64,000 nt of DNA from RUG023 sp900315435 (GCA_902788205.1 CADAJJ010000006.1:1-64000), one strand, 5' to 3'; counted from the first letter of the stretch, positions 43,294-52,807 are shown. Notes: generated by a model from the sequence alone, not told the origin. Made by a program: numbers and translations.

Positions 43294-44970
43294 CTATGCA
43301 AGGAAGTTTTTATCTGAACTCTGGCCAAGATGCCGCAGAATCACATTCAAGATGCCCACCGTGACGAACACGATAATCATCAGAATGACGGAGAGTGCGG
43401 ACGCATAGCCGAACTGTCCTTTATCCACATGTTGCATCACCCGGACCGTAAGCAAGTTATATTTTGCAGACACCAAAAAGATAACAGCACTAATCGCAGT
43501 CATGCTCTTGATGAAACTGAACACAAGCCCGGTAAAGAAAGCGCTTTTGATAAGCGGAAGCGTAATGGAAGAAAACACCTTGCTTGTCGAGGCTCCCAAG
43601 TCCATCGCAGCTTCCTCGATAGAGGGATCAATTTGCCGTAAAGAAGACATCCCGCTTCGTACCCCGACAGGAAGCCGAGTCATCACAAGCACGATTACCA
43701 AAATCCACAGAGTATTCGTCAATACAAGTGGTTTTGTGTTAAATGTAAGAATATACCCCAGTCCGAACACCGTACCTGGCACCGCCATGCCCAGCATGGA
43801 AACATATTCAACAAAACGTTTGCCAACAAACTTCTTACGCACCAAAAGAAATGCAACCAACATGGAGAAGACACCGCATATCGGAGCTACAAGCAACGCA
43901 ATAAGAAGTGTATCCTTCACAGGTTTCATACTATAGCGGAACACATATTTGTATTGGTCAAGAACAAGCCGGTAATCAGCACCCCACGTTTTAAAGAACG
44001 ACCCAAGTACGACAAAAAGGTAAAAGAGAAGGACCCAGAACGAGATCACCAAGCATATGGCATTGGTGACGATGACAATACCTTTGTCATCGATCATTTC
44101 ACGTACCCTGCTTGCCTTCCCTGTCAAAGTGACGTAGCTACGATTGTCAAGCACCATTTTCTGAATCCAAAAGACGATAAGCGTCACTAGCAAAAGGGTA
44201 ACCGCTATTGTGGTTCCTAGCTTCATATCGTAGTTTCCGATAGCTTGAATGTAGATCTGGCTTGCCAGGGTCTTATATCCTCCACCAAGGATCATCGGGT
44301 TGGAGAAATCGGTCACAGACTCAATAAAAGAAAGCAAGAAGACATTCGCCAAACCACTCGCAAGCATCGGCAACATAACCGAGTAAAACACTTTCCACCG
44401 ACCGGCCCCCATATTGCGAGCTGCCTCTTCCATAGAAACATCAAAGTTCTCTAACAATCCGTCAAGGGTTAGTGCTGCAATTGGGAAAAAGGTCAAAGTT
44501 TGTACAATCACTAGACCTGGAAAACCATAGATGTTCCAGTTTTGTATGTGAAGCAATGAATAAGTAATCAGGCCACGTCGTCCAAGCAAGGTGATAGCAG
44601 ACAAGGACAAAACAAATGGAGGCGAGATAATCGGCATGATCTCAATAACACTAAACAGTTTCTTGAATGGGCTCCTTACGCATTGTTTCACATATGCAAA
44701 AAGGAAACCTACAATGGTGCTGGTAAAGCCGACAACAATTCCCAATTTCATGGTATTGGTGAAAGCAGTTATGAATTTGGCATCATGGAACAACTGCCGG
44801 TAAGCACGAAAAGAAAAAACACCATCATCTCCAAAGAAGCTTCCCTTCAATATGGAGAAAAGAGGAATGAGAATAAAAAGAAGCAAAACCAGAATGACCA
44901 GTGTCACTGTAAACGACAAAGCTGGGTTATGGATTCTTCTTGGTGATTCGTATTCAGAAACCTTTTTCAT
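43294..44970 (-). CDS. Two-domain ABC permease (FbpB/AfuB type)
   Basis: A 558-residue permease with two fused six-helix halves. Each half has its own ATPase-contact loop: MEEAARNMGAGRWKVFYSVM followed by LPM in the first, and IEEAAMDLGASTSKVFSSIT followed by LPL in the second. This fused layout is the FbpB/AfuB/PotBC-like form. It lies between the ATPase gene (13 bases) and the binding protein (66 bases, with a strong stem-loop). Confidence 0.92.
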   Translation of the reverse strand: MKKVSEYESPRRIHNPALSFTVTLVILVLLLFILIPLFSILKGSFFGDDGVFSFRAYRQLFHDAKFITAFTNTMKLGIVVGFTSTIVGFLFAYVKQCVRSPFKKLFSVIEIMPIISPPFVLSLSAITLLGRRGLITYSLLHIQNWNIYGFPGLVIVQTLTFFPIAALTLDGLLENFDVSMEEAARNMGAGRWKVFYSVMLPMLASGLANVFLLSFIESVTDFSNPMILGGGYKTLASQIYIQAIGNYDMKLGTTIAVTLLLVTLIVFWIQKMVLDNRSYVTLTGKASRVREMIDDKGIVIVTNAICLVISFWVLLFYLFVVLGSFFKTWGADYRLVLDQYKYVFRYSMKPVKDTLLIALLVAPICGVFSMLVAFLLVRKKFVGKRFVEYVSMLGMAVPGTVFGLGYILTFNTKPLVLTNTLWILVIVLVMTRLPVGVRSGMSSLRQIDPSIEEAAMDLGASTSKVFSSITLPLIKSAFFTGLVFSFIKSMTAISAVIFLVSAKYNLLTVRVMQHVDKGQFGYASALSVILMIIVFVTVGILNVILRHLGQSSDKNFLA

Positions 44971-44992
44971 AACAGGAAATACCTTCTATTGC

Positions 44993-45019
44993 AGAGGGGT
45001 GGATGGATTCCACCCCTCT
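44993..45019 (-). terminator. Stem-loop between binding-protein and permease genes
   Basis: An 11-base perfect stem (AGAGGGGTGGA with TCCACCCCTCT) around a 5-base loop, directly after the binding-protein gene. On the minus strand it is not followed by a long T run, so it may reduce rather than end transcription into the permease. Confidence 0.65.
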
Positions 45020-45036
45020 TGTGCAACGAATAAAAA

Positions 45037-46077
45037 TCAGTTACCGGTCAGCTGTGCCCACTTCGCAGTGAATTCCGCTTTATGTGCGCCAGCCCATGCA
45101 GTATCGTAGTTGATGGTCTTGGACGCGGCCAACGCTTTGGTAGCTTCCGGATTGTGCCCGTCCTTGGCTGTCAGGAACTGGAGCGCGCCATATTGCTGAT
45201 ACATGTCCTGGCATTCCCCAGTGAGTGCCCAGTCATAGAACATACGAGCAGCTTCCTGGTCCGGACCATCTTTGATAATGGCAATGGCTCCCGTTTCGTA
45301 ACCCGTTCCCTCACTCGGTGTATTCACCACGAGCAAATCCTGGTAGCCGTTCTGCTGCCGGGTAATAGCATCATGAGCGAAGCAGATACCAACAGCAACC
45401 TCGCCGGAGACAACAGAGGAGATACACCCACCGCCACGCTCGGTGTACTGCAAGATGTTGTTATTCAAATCAGTCATGTATTTGAAGCCGGCATCTTCTC
45501 CCATCAACTGGAGCACCGATGCCAGAATGACATATCCTGTCGAAGATGCCGCTGGAGAAGCCATCATGATTTCACCCTTGAGTTTCGGATTCAACAAGTC
45601 GGCCCATGACTTCGGAGCGTCAACGCCAAGTTCCTGCAGCCGTTTAGTGTTGCATACAAATCCTACGTAACCAATGTAAATGCCAGTCCAATATCCATTA
45701 GAATCCTTGTATTTTGCGTCAATGGATTCTGCATTAGGCGAATGATATTGTGCGAGCAACCCCTGGTTCGCAGCCGTAATGAAAGGATCACAGGGACCAC
45801 CGTACCAAACGGATGCGGTTGCATTGTCTTTTTCCGCTCTCACACGTGCAAGAATTTCTCCACCACCAAGCACGACACAATCCGTCTTAATGCCAGTCTT
45901 CTCTTGGAACTTCTGGCAAATCGCATGAGTTTCGTCATCATAAACGGCAGAGTAAATAGTCAGATGCTTCGGCCCCTCAGCTGGCGCAACGCTTCCCGTT
46001 TCCTCTTTCTTCCCTTGGGCGAATACCATAGTACTCGCTATGAGCATGGAAACCAAAATACCAAGAACCTTTTTCAC
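45037..46077 (-). CDS. Periplasmic binding protein (FbpA/AfuA type), probably for a phosphorylated sugar
   Basis: A 346-residue binding protein; signal peptide ends in TMVFAQGKKEE. The mature part opens with LTIYSAVYDDETHAICQKFQ, followed by YGGPCDPFITAANQGLL and GYWTGIYIGYVGFVCNTKRL, typical of the ferric/phosphate-ester-binding FbpA fold. The Tyr-Tyr iron site of FbpA near the C-terminus is not evident. In Actinobacillus, the related AfuA binds hexose phosphates; with two kinases and a SIS isomerase in the same unit that is the better guess here. First gene of the minus-strand operon, divergent from a ROK repressor. Confidence 0.88.
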   Translation of the reverse strand: MKKVLGILVSMLIASTMVFAQGKKEETGSVAPAEGPKHLTIYSAVYDDETHAICQKFQEKTGIKTDCVVLGGGEILARVRAEKDNATASVWYGGPCDPFITAANQGLLAQYHSPNAESIDAKYKDSNGYWTGIYIGYVGFVCNTKRLQELGVDAPKSWADLLNPKLKGEIMMASPAASSTGYVILASVLQLMGEDAGFKYMTDLNNNILQYTERGGGCISSVVSGEVAVGICFAHDAITRQQNGYQDLLVVNTPSEGTGYETGAIAIIKDGPDQEAARMFYDWALTGECQDMYQQYGALQFLTAKDGHNPEATKALAASKTINYDTAWAGAHKAEFTAKWAQLTGN

Positions 46078-46126
46078 GAACTCCTCCTTTTCGAATCATC
46101 CAGATCAGCATAAACACCAATTTCCG

Positions 46127-46150
46127 AATTAATTCGATTTCGATTTAATT
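46127..46150. promoter_or_regulatory. Near-palindromic operator candidate between the Afu-like operon and the ROK gene
   Basis: A 24-base stretch (from AATTAATTCGAT to TTCGATTTAATT) whose halves match as inverted copies at 10 of 12 positions. It lies 50 bases before the binding-protein start and ~143 bases before the ROK gene, where a ROK repressor could control both directions. Confidence 0.5.
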
Positions 46151-46292
46151 GAACCGCCGATTTGTATGGCTGTCAATAAAAATTGAAAATCAACAAGCCT
46201 TTTGTTGTCCCTTTCCCGCAGTTTCCAGAGTTCATGGCAGAAGGGCGTTGACTTTTCTTGCAAACATTTTGAAGAGGAAGTATTTTATACAC

Positions 46293-47507
46293 ATGCCAAG
46301 GCTTGTCGAGACCCGCAAGCAAGTAAAACGAAACCATGTGTTATCTCTCTTACGAGAGAGCCGGCATAATCTTTCACGTGCAGACGTACGCCGGTTAACC
46401 GGATACAGCGTCTCCACTGTGAGCACCATCATAGAAGAGTTGCTCAGAGAGCGTCTCATCGTCGAACAAGGGGTTCCCGAAGAAAACCGCATGGGACGAA
46501 AACCGACCCTTCTTTCCTTAAATCCCGAAGGAGGCTATCTTATCGGGATCGAGTGTAATGTCCAAGGAATCCGCTTTGCCGTACTGGACTGGACGACCCA
46601 GATCCTTTTCCACGGCAGTGAGGGATTTCATGAAAAAATAACCAAAGACGTCCTTCTGGAGGCTATCTATGAGGCGACTCGACGTTGCCTCCAATGGCTA
46701 GGGCCACGGAGGAACCGAGTCATCGGAATCGGATTGGGAATTCCCGGGTACTTGGATATTGTTCAAGGAGTTGCGCTTTCCTTACCCTCTCTTCCCACTT
46801 GGAAAAATCTCCCGATCAAAGAGATGATGAACAAAACCTTTCAGATTCCGACCGAAGTTGGCAACAATGTCGGGGTAATGGGTCTTGTGTTCAAATGGAT
46901 TCCCCGTTACCACATCAAGGATGATTTTCTCCTCGTCTCCATTCGCACAGGCGTACGATGCATTCCCTTTCTTTCAAACCAGCCATATTTTGGGAAGATC
47001 TGTAATTCAGGAGAACTCGGGCATCTCAAAGTTAGCGAGCATCAAAAGCTCTGCGACTGTGGCCAATACGGATGCTTGAACACGGAGATAGCCGATCCGT
47101 ATCTCGAGAAAGTATTGGAACATGGATTGAAAGAGGGGAAATTTCCAGGCGTCAAGGCATATGCAGGAACCGCTCTTCCCTCAATACAAAATCTCGTTGA
47201 TGCAGCTTTAGGAGAAGACGCTGATTCCATAGCATTAATCCAAACATCTGCCCGGTATCTGGGCAAAGCTCTTGCCGAAGCAGCCAATCTCTTTGCACCC
47301 CAACGAATCATTGTGTCTGGCTCTTTGGCCAAAGCAGCAGACTTGTTCTTCATACCATTGAAAGAATGGACTGCAAAAACATGCGTACCTTCCATTATGG
47401 AGCACTTGACCATACAACCATCCCCTTTTGACAGCACTATTGGTGCGATTGGTGCCGCAACACTCGTACTAGAGCGAAATTTCAATCCCCAGATGGGGTG
47501 GGACTGA
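46293..47507 (+). CDS. ROK-family transcriptional repressor (NagC/XylR type)
   Basis: A 404-residue ROK regulator. An N-terminal winged helix (NLSRADVRRLTGYSVSTVST followed by IIEEL) precedes a sugar-kinase-like ROK domain with the ROK zinc motif LCDCGQYGCLNTE (~252-264) and a first strand LIGIECNVQGIRFAVLD. The kinase catalytic loop GxGxPG appears as GIGLGIPGYLD. ATG 46293 is used (GAAGAGG ~14 bases upstream); longer forms extend into the promoter. It is divergent from the Afu-like importer and probably represses it until the sugar is present. Confidence 0.88.
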   Translation: MPRLVETRKQVKRNHVLSLLRESRHNLSRADVRRLTGYSVSTVSTIIEELLRERLIVEQGVPEENRMGRKPTLLSLNPEGGYLIGIECNVQGIRFAVLDWTTQILFHGSEGFHEKITKDVLLEAIYEATRRCLQWLGPRRNRVIGIGLGIPGYLDIVQGVALSLPSLPTWKNLPIKEMMNKTFQIPTEVGNNVGVMGLVFKWIPRYHIKDDFLLVSIRTGVRCIPFLSNQPYFGKICNSGELGHLKVSEHQKLCDCGQYGCLNTEIADPYLEKVLEHGLKEGKFPGVKAYAGTALPSIQNLVDAALGEDADSIALIQTSARYLGKALAEAANLFAPQRIIVSGSLAKAADLFFIPLKEWTAKTCVPSIMEHLTIQPSPFDSTIGAIGAATLVLERNFNPQMGWD

Positions 47508-47524
47508 ACCTGTTGCAACAAAAA

Positions 47525-47564
47525 GGAGGAAGATGACCGTGACTACTCCGATCATCTTCCCCTC
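47525..47564 (-). terminator. Terminator at the end of the second Fbp-type importer operon
   Basis: On the minus strand GGAAGATGA pairs with TCATCTTCC around a 15-base loop, followed by CTCC and then TTTTTGTTG. It lies between the convergent ROK gene and the ATPase gene and can serve the minus strand; on the plus strand no T run follows. Confidence 0.65.
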
Positions 47565-47623
47565 TCAATCTTACACGGTTGACGTTGATTTCTCCGCGCA
47601 AACCTCGAAATTCGTATCGTATC

Positions 47624-48739
47624 TTAGCGCAAGGTGAGTTTACCAAGACCAACAAGGTTACCCTTGTCATCAAAGAGCATACACCGGTCAGTGGGGAACG
47701 TGACATGCAGTGTGCTTCCCACTGCGAAATCGTTTTGTCCGAAAATAACGCTCGTCAAAGGCAATCCTTTCCTCACTTCAAGATGAACGATCGTTTCCAT
47801 GCCGCTTGGCAAAGAAGAAATAACTCTTGCAGGAACCCCCTCCTCGCTCAAAGAAATATACTCGGGACGAATACCAATCTTCGCTGGAACAATATCCACG
47901 CCCTTGAATCCATCGCCCATCTCCATTGTGGCAGTAAAACCGTCAACATCAAGAGAGACTGTCCCCCCCTGAACAGTCTTGATCATCCCATCAACCAAAT
48001 TGATTGAAGGACTTCCGACGAAATCAGCTACAAATGTATTTGCCGGATGGGCATAGACCATGAGTGGCGGAGCATATTGCTGGAGCACTCCTTTATCCAA
48101 CAGACAAATCTTGGTGGCAAGCGTCATGGCTTCCAACTGGTCATGCGTCACGTAGACAAAGGTGGCTCCTGTCTCATGGTGCAGACGCTTCAACTCGGCG
48201 CGCATCTCCATTCTCAGCTTCGCATCCAGATTCGAAAGCGGCTCATCCATCAGCAGGATTCGTGGGTTGGTAGCCAAGGTGCGAGCGATTGCCACACGTT
48301 GCTGCTGCCCGCCGGAAAGCTCGGCCGGATACCGATTGGGGAACTCCTCAATCTTCAGCAATTTCAGCAGTTCCTTCACCCGAGCATCAATCTTGTCCTT
48401 CGGCCATTTCAGGTTTTCCAAGCCGAACGCAATGTTCTGGAAGACCGTCATATGGGGCCACAACGCGTAGTTCTGGAACAGGAACCCGACGTCACGCTGA
48501 CTTGGGGCTACATCAATGAGTTTCTCGGACGAAAACATTACTTTTCCGTCAATCAAGATCTCTCCACTGGTGGGGGTTTCCAATCCAGCAATCTGGCGGA
48601 GCGTCGTGGTTTTGCCGCATCCTGAAGGACCCAGCAACGTGATGAAATCACCGTCCTCTATCGTGATAGAAAGATCATCCACTGCTGTGAACGTATTATT
48701 GAATTTCTTGGTGATATGTTTCAATTCGATTTTCGGCAT
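47624..48739 (-). CDS. ABC transporter ATP-binding protein (FbpC/UgpC type)
   Basis: A 371-residue ATPase with TOBE domain: Walker A LLGPSGCGKTT, signature LSGGQQQRVAIAR, Walker B ILLMDEP, His switch YVTHDQLEAMT. ATG 48739 is chosen over an in-frame TTG 9 bases earlier because GGAGG is 9 bases before the ATG. It follows the two-domain permease by 5 bases and ends the operon at a terminator. Confidence 0.92.
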   Translation of the reverse strand: MPKIELKHITKKFNNTFTAVDDLSITIEDGDFITLLGPSGCGKTTTLRQIAGLETPTSGEILIDGKVMFSSEKLIDVAPSQRDVGFLFQNYALWPHMTVFQNIAFGLENLKWPKDKIDARVKELLKLLKIEEFPNRYPAELSGGQQQRVAIARTLATNPRILLMDEPLSNLDAKLRMEMRAELKRLHHETGATFVYVTHDQLEAMTLATKICLLDKGVLQQYAPPLMVYAHPANTFVADFVGSPSINLVDGMIKTVQGGTVSLDVDGFTATMEMGDGFKGVDIVPAKIGIRPEYISLSEEGVPARVISSLPSGMETIVHLEVRKGLPLTSVIFGQNDFAVGSTLHVTFPTDRCMLFDDKGNLVGLGKLTLR

Positions 48740-48744
48740 ACTAT

Positions 48745-50529
48745 TCAACCTCCAATACCTTTATCGATGGATGCACCGGTCGCTTTGTTCACGATCCAGT
48801 TGATAATCAGGACGATGATGACAATCATCAAGTTGATTCCATTGGAATACTGGTCCCATCCTTTCTCGTTGTAGTAGAACAACAACGTGGTGAGCACACG
48901 GTTCGATGGCGTCACCAACAGAACAAACAGAGAAAGCTCTCGCATGCAGCTGATGAAGGGAAGCAGATATCCGGAAATAAAGCTAGCCTTCTGAATGGGA
49001 ATGACCAGCTTGCGCATCCGCTTGTTCCAGGGAACTCCGATAATCTCGCCCGCCTCTTCAATCTGCGTTGAAAGCTGCATCATCGCGTTGATACCACTAC
49101 GGCTTGCGAAGGGCAAATACTTGACCATGCCAATGAGCACCAGCAGCAATGTGGTCCCGTACAGGGGCTTAACGATGGTGGAGGCCATAGACAAGAAGAT
49201 GACAGAGAAAGCCATAGACGGCATCAGATATGGGAAGAACGCCAAGTTGTCCACCACTGTCGCCAACTTGGTTCCGCGGCCGCGGACAATCGCATATCCG
49301 GCAAGGAAGCCAAGTGTTCCAGCGGTGAGCGAGCAGATGAACGAAAGCCTCAAACTGTTCCACAACGCACGCCACATCGTCGGATTGCGAAGCATACCCG
49401 GCTCGCTGTTGGCAATCGAGTTCTGCTGGGCAGTGCCAATCCAGAACTGCAAAGTCAGGTTGGACAACGAATAGTCGCCTGGCCTAAGCAACAAAGACTC
49501 CAAAGCGAAACTGAACAAAGGAACCAGAGAGACCATCAGCACAAGAACCAGTACGATGACGGAAATCAGGTTCCGCGCACCACGCAGGTTGACCAAACTG
49601 ATGTTGCTGCTCTTTCCGGTCACTGTCGTATAGTTTTTCCGTACACCGGTAAGTCGCTGGTTGAATGCGAGAATTGCCACCCCAAGCAGAATCATCACCA
49701 TGGCAATCGCATACCCCTGGCCTTTATTCACCCCGTTCAGGGTACGATACAGCTGGGTTGTCAGCACTTGGTAGCGAACCGGCAGTCCGAGAAACTGAGG
49801 AACGGCGAAAGAACTCATTGCAGAAGAGAACACGAGCAAGAAGGTGGAAAGAATGGCCGGAAGCACCATGGGAATGGTAATCTTCCGCATAATCCTGCCT
49901 TGTGAGGCATGCAACATCATCGCGGCCTCTTCCAAGTTGGCATCCATGTTCCGGAGGATACCGCCAATCATGATATATGCGAATGGGGAATAATGGAGCC
50001 CGGTGACCACGGCAATCGGAAATGCACCATAGGAGAACCAGTTTGCAGGTTCGATTCCTGTCATCGCCATGAAAAATCCAGGGACACCACCCACAACTGT
50101 GTTCTTGAAAATATTGTACCAAGCAAGCGCAAGCGTCCAGCTTGGCATGACGTACGGAAAGATGAAGAGCGCGGAAAGGAGCTTCTTCCAACGCATGTTG
50201 GTTCGAGTTACCAACCAGGCAAAAAAGCCTCCGAAAAACAGAGAGACCAGACAGGAACCAAGGCTGGTAATCAACGAATTCAGGAATGGACGATAGAACA
50301 CGTTGATGCTGTTGGCATCGAACAATACCTTGAACCAGTGGTTCAACGTGAACGAGTCCAATGGTTTCTTCAGTCTCATCGTCTCGGCAGCATGGACGAC
50401 AAATGAGTCGCGTACCATCGAGAGCAACGGGACCAACGTCAGGAACGTAAGCAATACAAGCATCATCGAAAGGATGATGTTGTACGGCTTGGAAAAAAAC
50501 CGCTTCACGCGGTAAGTAAATTGTTTCAT
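48745..50529 (-). CDS. Two-domain ABC permease (FbpB type)
   Basis: A 594-residue fused permease. First-half loop: LEEAAMMLHASQGRIMRKIT followed by IPM; second-half loop: IEEAGEIIGVPWNKRMRKLV followed by IPI. At least twelve helices are seen (e.g. MLVLLTFLTLVPLLSMV, LISVIVLVLVLMVSLVPLFS). It lies 73 bases after the binding protein, with a stem-loop between them. Confidence 0.92.
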   Translation of the reverse strand: MKQFTYRVKRFFSKPYNIILSMMLVLLTFLTLVPLLSMVRDSFVVHAAETMRLKKPLDSFTLNHWFKVLFDANSINVFYRPFLNSLITSLGSCLVSLFFGGFFAWLVTRTNMRWKKLLSALFIFPYVMPSWTLALAWYNIFKNTVVGGVPGFFMAMTGIEPANWFSYGAFPIAVVTGLHYSPFAYIMIGGILRNMDANLEEAAMMLHASQGRIMRKITIPMVLPAILSTFLLVFSSAMSSFAVPQFLGLPVRYQVLTTQLYRTLNGVNKGQGYAIAMVMILLGVAILAFNQRLTGVRKNYTTVTGKSSNISLVNLRGARNLISVIVLVLVLMVSLVPLFSFALESLLLRPGDYSLSNLTLQFWIGTAQQNSIANSEPGMLRNPTMWRALWNSLRLSFICSLTAGTLGFLAGYAIVRGRGTKLATVVDNLAFFPYLMPSMAFSVIFLSMASTIVKPLYGTTLLLVLIGMVKYLPFASRSGINAMMQLSTQIEEAGEIIGVPWNKRMRKLVIPIQKASFISGYLLPFISCMRELSLFVLLVTPSNRVLTTLLFYYNEKGWDQYSNGINLMIVIIVLIINWIVNKATGASIDKGIGG

Positions 50530-50561
50530 TGGAACCTTTGCAGAGAATCAAGAAAAGACAA

Positions 50562-50590
50562 CGGACCCAGACAATCTCCGCCTGGGTCCG
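50562..50590 (-). terminator. Stem-loop between binding-protein and permease genes
   Basis: CGGACCCAG pairs perfectly with CTGGGTCCG around an 11-base loop, 12 bases after the binding-protein stop. No T run follows on the minus strand. Confidence 0.6.
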
Positions 50591-50602
50591 AAACCGCTTG
50601 CA

Positions 50603-51730
50603 TTACAGCTTCGAGATAAACTCCTCAACCTCAGGACGATGCTCGGCACACCAGGCAGGATCCTCAAAGACCAGCATGTTGCCCCACTCTTCCAAGGAGA
50701 CCGGATCAAACTGGTTCACGTTATCCGGGTTCGGGGAATAATCGCCGATACCCTTGTTGAAGGCCTTCCAGCCCTCCGGGCCCAAATTATACTGGATGAA
50801 CAACTTGGCCGCATTGACGCTCCGGCTGTTGGACGGAATGAAGCAGTAAATCGGATAGTAGAATCCCGAGAACGGCTCGACTTTGTAACATGGAGCCAGC
50901 GCGAGATTCTTGCTTGCGGCATTGCGGAGCTTGTTCGTGGTGAACAGTCCGACCAATTGGGTCGCCTGACCCTTTGCACCGATGTTCTCCGCAATCGTGG
51001 TATCCGACTTGCCAAGCACCATGCCGTTCTTGTACATGGCCTTAATCCACTGATAGCCGGCATTCGGGCTGTCCTTGTCAAGCACAAGGTCCTTCCCATA
51101 CAGATGCTTATAAGCATCAGAAATCTTTTTGGCCCAATCGTCGCGGGTAATCATGGTGAAGAAGTTCATGTTCACTGCTTCGGAATAGGCATCCTTCATC
51201 TGGACACGGCCAGACCATTCAGGCTCGGTAAGTTGCCAGACGTTCGTGATCGGCTGCCCCGCAGTCTCGTTGTTGTAGACAAAGGCCTTCACGCACAAAT
51301 CCCAGACTTGCGGATTCTGATACATCGCAGGAATCTTCGACTTCAGGTCGTCAGGGGTGTATGAGGTGACATAGCCTGTGGCAATCAGCTCGGGGTAAAC
51401 TCGAGCTCCATCCTGGGCAAACACGACATCCGCTCCATCCAAATTCGCCTTTGCCTCCTGAGAGACCTTTTCGACCATCTCGATATCCTTGAGTTGGGTC
51501 GTAGTGACCTTCAGGCCATACTGGGCACCAAATTGCTCGCCCATCTGAGAATGCCGGCTCGACGGTGTGTAGATTGTCAAATCACCCTCTTGCTTGGCTG
51601 CGGCAATAATTTCCTCCTGTGTCATCGGCTTCTCTTCCGCGGCCTGCGCGGGTGCCGTTTCTTTTGACCCATTCGCAAATACTCCCGCTGCCATGGACAA
51701 AGCCAGCAGCGTAACAAACATTTTCTTCAT
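50603..51730 (-). CDS. Periplasmic binding protein of the second Fbp-type importer
   Basis: A 375-residue binding protein. The signal peptide ends in AGVFANGSKETA. The mature part begins with TQEEIIAAAKQEGDLTIYTP, the usual FbpA/PotD-like opening (xxAAKxEGxLxxY), and later YYPIYCFIPSNSRSVNAAKL. GGAGG precedes the ATG. It lies 66 bases after a class II aldolase gene in the same direction, so the imported compound is probably a sugar or sugar phosphate that ends in the aldolase step. AT-rich sequence in that gap (51740-51790) may hold an internal promoter. Confidence 0.88.
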   Translation of the reverse strand: MKKMFVTLLALSMAAGVFANGSKETAPAQAAEEKPMTQEEIIAAAKQEGDLTIYTPSSRHSQMGEQFGAQYGLKVTTTQLKDIEMVEKVSQEAKANLDGADVVFAQDGARVYPELIATGYVTSYTPDDLKSKIPAMYQNPQVWDLCVKAFVYNNETAGQPITNVWQLTEPEWSGRVQMKDAYSEAVNMNFFTMITRDDWAKKISDAYKHLYGKDLVLDKDSPNAGYQWIKAMYKNGMVLGKSDTTIAENIGAKGQATQLVGLFTTNKLRNAASKNLALAPCYKVEPFSGFYYPIYCFIPSNSRSVNAAKLFIQYNLGPEGWKAFNKGIGDYSPNPDNVNQFDPVSLEEWGNMLVFEDPAWCAEHRPEVEEFISKL

Positions 51731-51796
51731 TGTTTCCTCCTAAATAAACGTATTTAACTTATTTATAATACTATATGCTTTTGTATTGATGAATGC

Positions 51797-52663
51797 TCAT
51801 GCCTTTCCAATCGAACCGAACAATTCCATTTTTTGGACGCACATCGCTTTCGTTGCATCCAGCCCACCGGCAAGCACTGTCCGAGGAGCAAACCCCTTGC
51901 TTTCCTCGTCTTTCCGTTGCTCGAAATACTTCCGAACTGCGGCAGTGAACGCCATCTGGCACTCGGTATTGACGTTAATCTTCGCGACACCGAGTTCAAT
52001 TGCCTTGCGAATCTGGTCGCCAGGAATGCAGGAACCACCATGGAGCACCAATGGCATGTTTCCCACCCTTTCTTTGATCTCCTTGAGGAGCGGGAAGTTC
52101 AACCCCTTCCAATCGGCAGGATATTTTCCATGAATATTCCCGATACCAGCAGCCAAGAAATCAATACCAAGCGATGCCATCATCTCGCATTGAGCAGGGC
52201 TAGCACACTCGCCCATGCTGATTTTTCCGTCCTCTTCTCCACCAATACCGCCTACCTCGGCCTCGACCGAAATGCCTTTGGCATGGGCCAAGCGGACCAC
52301 TTCCTTGGTCTTCTCCAAATTTTCCTCAATGGGAAATGACGATCCATCAAACATTACTGAACTGAAACCTGCATCAATAGCAGCCAGAGCTTCCTGATAC
52401 TTGCCATGGTCGACATGAAGCGCCACCGGCACGTTAATCTTGAGGAAATCCATGAAATCCGTCACCATATCAGCAATAGTCCGATATCCTCCCATGTACT
52501 TTGCCGTGCCACCACTCACGCCGAGAATAATCGGACTGGCATTTTCCTGTGCAGCAAGCAGAAAAGCCCTAACGCTCTCCATATTGTTCAGATTGAAATG
52601 CCCGACCGCATAGTGTCCATGCTCGGCATCTTGAAGCATTTCTTTCGCTGATACCAAATACAT
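51797..52663 (-). CDS. Class II fructose/tagatose-bisphosphate aldolase family protein (paralogue 1)
   Basis: A 288-residue zinc aldolase. Visible: VALHVDHGKYQEALAAIDAG with the catalytic Asp and a zinc His (DH, ~81-82), GFSSVMFDGSSFPIEEN, VEAEVGGIGGEEDG, AAGIGNIHGKYPADWKG (zinc His) and LVLHGGSCIPGDQI (zinc His plus phosphate loop). These enzymes cleave ketose 1,6-bisphosphates to dihydroxyacetone phosphate and an aldehyde. It heads the second Fbp-type importer operon. Three aldolase paralogues lie within 10 kb, so each may serve a different sugar isomer. Confidence 0.9.
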   Translation of the reverse strand: MYLVSAKEMLQDAEHGHYAVGHFNLNNMESVRAFLLAAQENASPIILGVSGGTAKYMGGYRTIADMVTDFMDFLKINVPVALHVDHGKYQEALAAIDAGFSSVMFDGSSFPIEENLEKTKEVVRLAHAKGISVEAEVGGIGGEEDGKISMGECASPAQCEMMASLGIDFLAAGIGNIHGKYPADWKGLNFPLLKEIKERVGNMPLVLHGGSCIPGDQIRKAIELGVAKINVNTECQMAFTAAVRKYFEQRKDEESKGFAPRTVLAGGLDATKAMCVQKMELFGSIGKA

Positions 52664-52735
52664 ATGAATGTTGTCTCCTCTCTCATTCCCACCTTACTCT
52701 CACTTTTTGCGCCTGTAAAGGGGAAACTCATCAAG

Positions 52736-52807
52736 ATTTTGCTCAAAAGCCCATGCTATATTGCATAATTCTGCGCAATAATAGTGAAATAAAAACCATT
52801 TTGCTCA
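52736..52807 (-). promoter_or_regulatory. Regulatory region upstream of aldolase 1 / Fbp-type importer
   Basis: The 252-base gap (52664-52915) is AT-rich. It holds the inverted repeat TATTGC (52759-52764) and GCAATA (52775-52780), and a 10-base direct repeat ATTTTGCTCA at 52736-52745 and 52798-52807. These are good operator candidates for the SorC-type or another sugar regulator. Confidence 0.45.

Noticed and set aside
43294..46077. Ferric iron (Fbp) importer
   Set aside because: The fold is right, but no iron site motif is evident and all neighbours are sugar genes, so a sugar-phosphate substrate is favoured.
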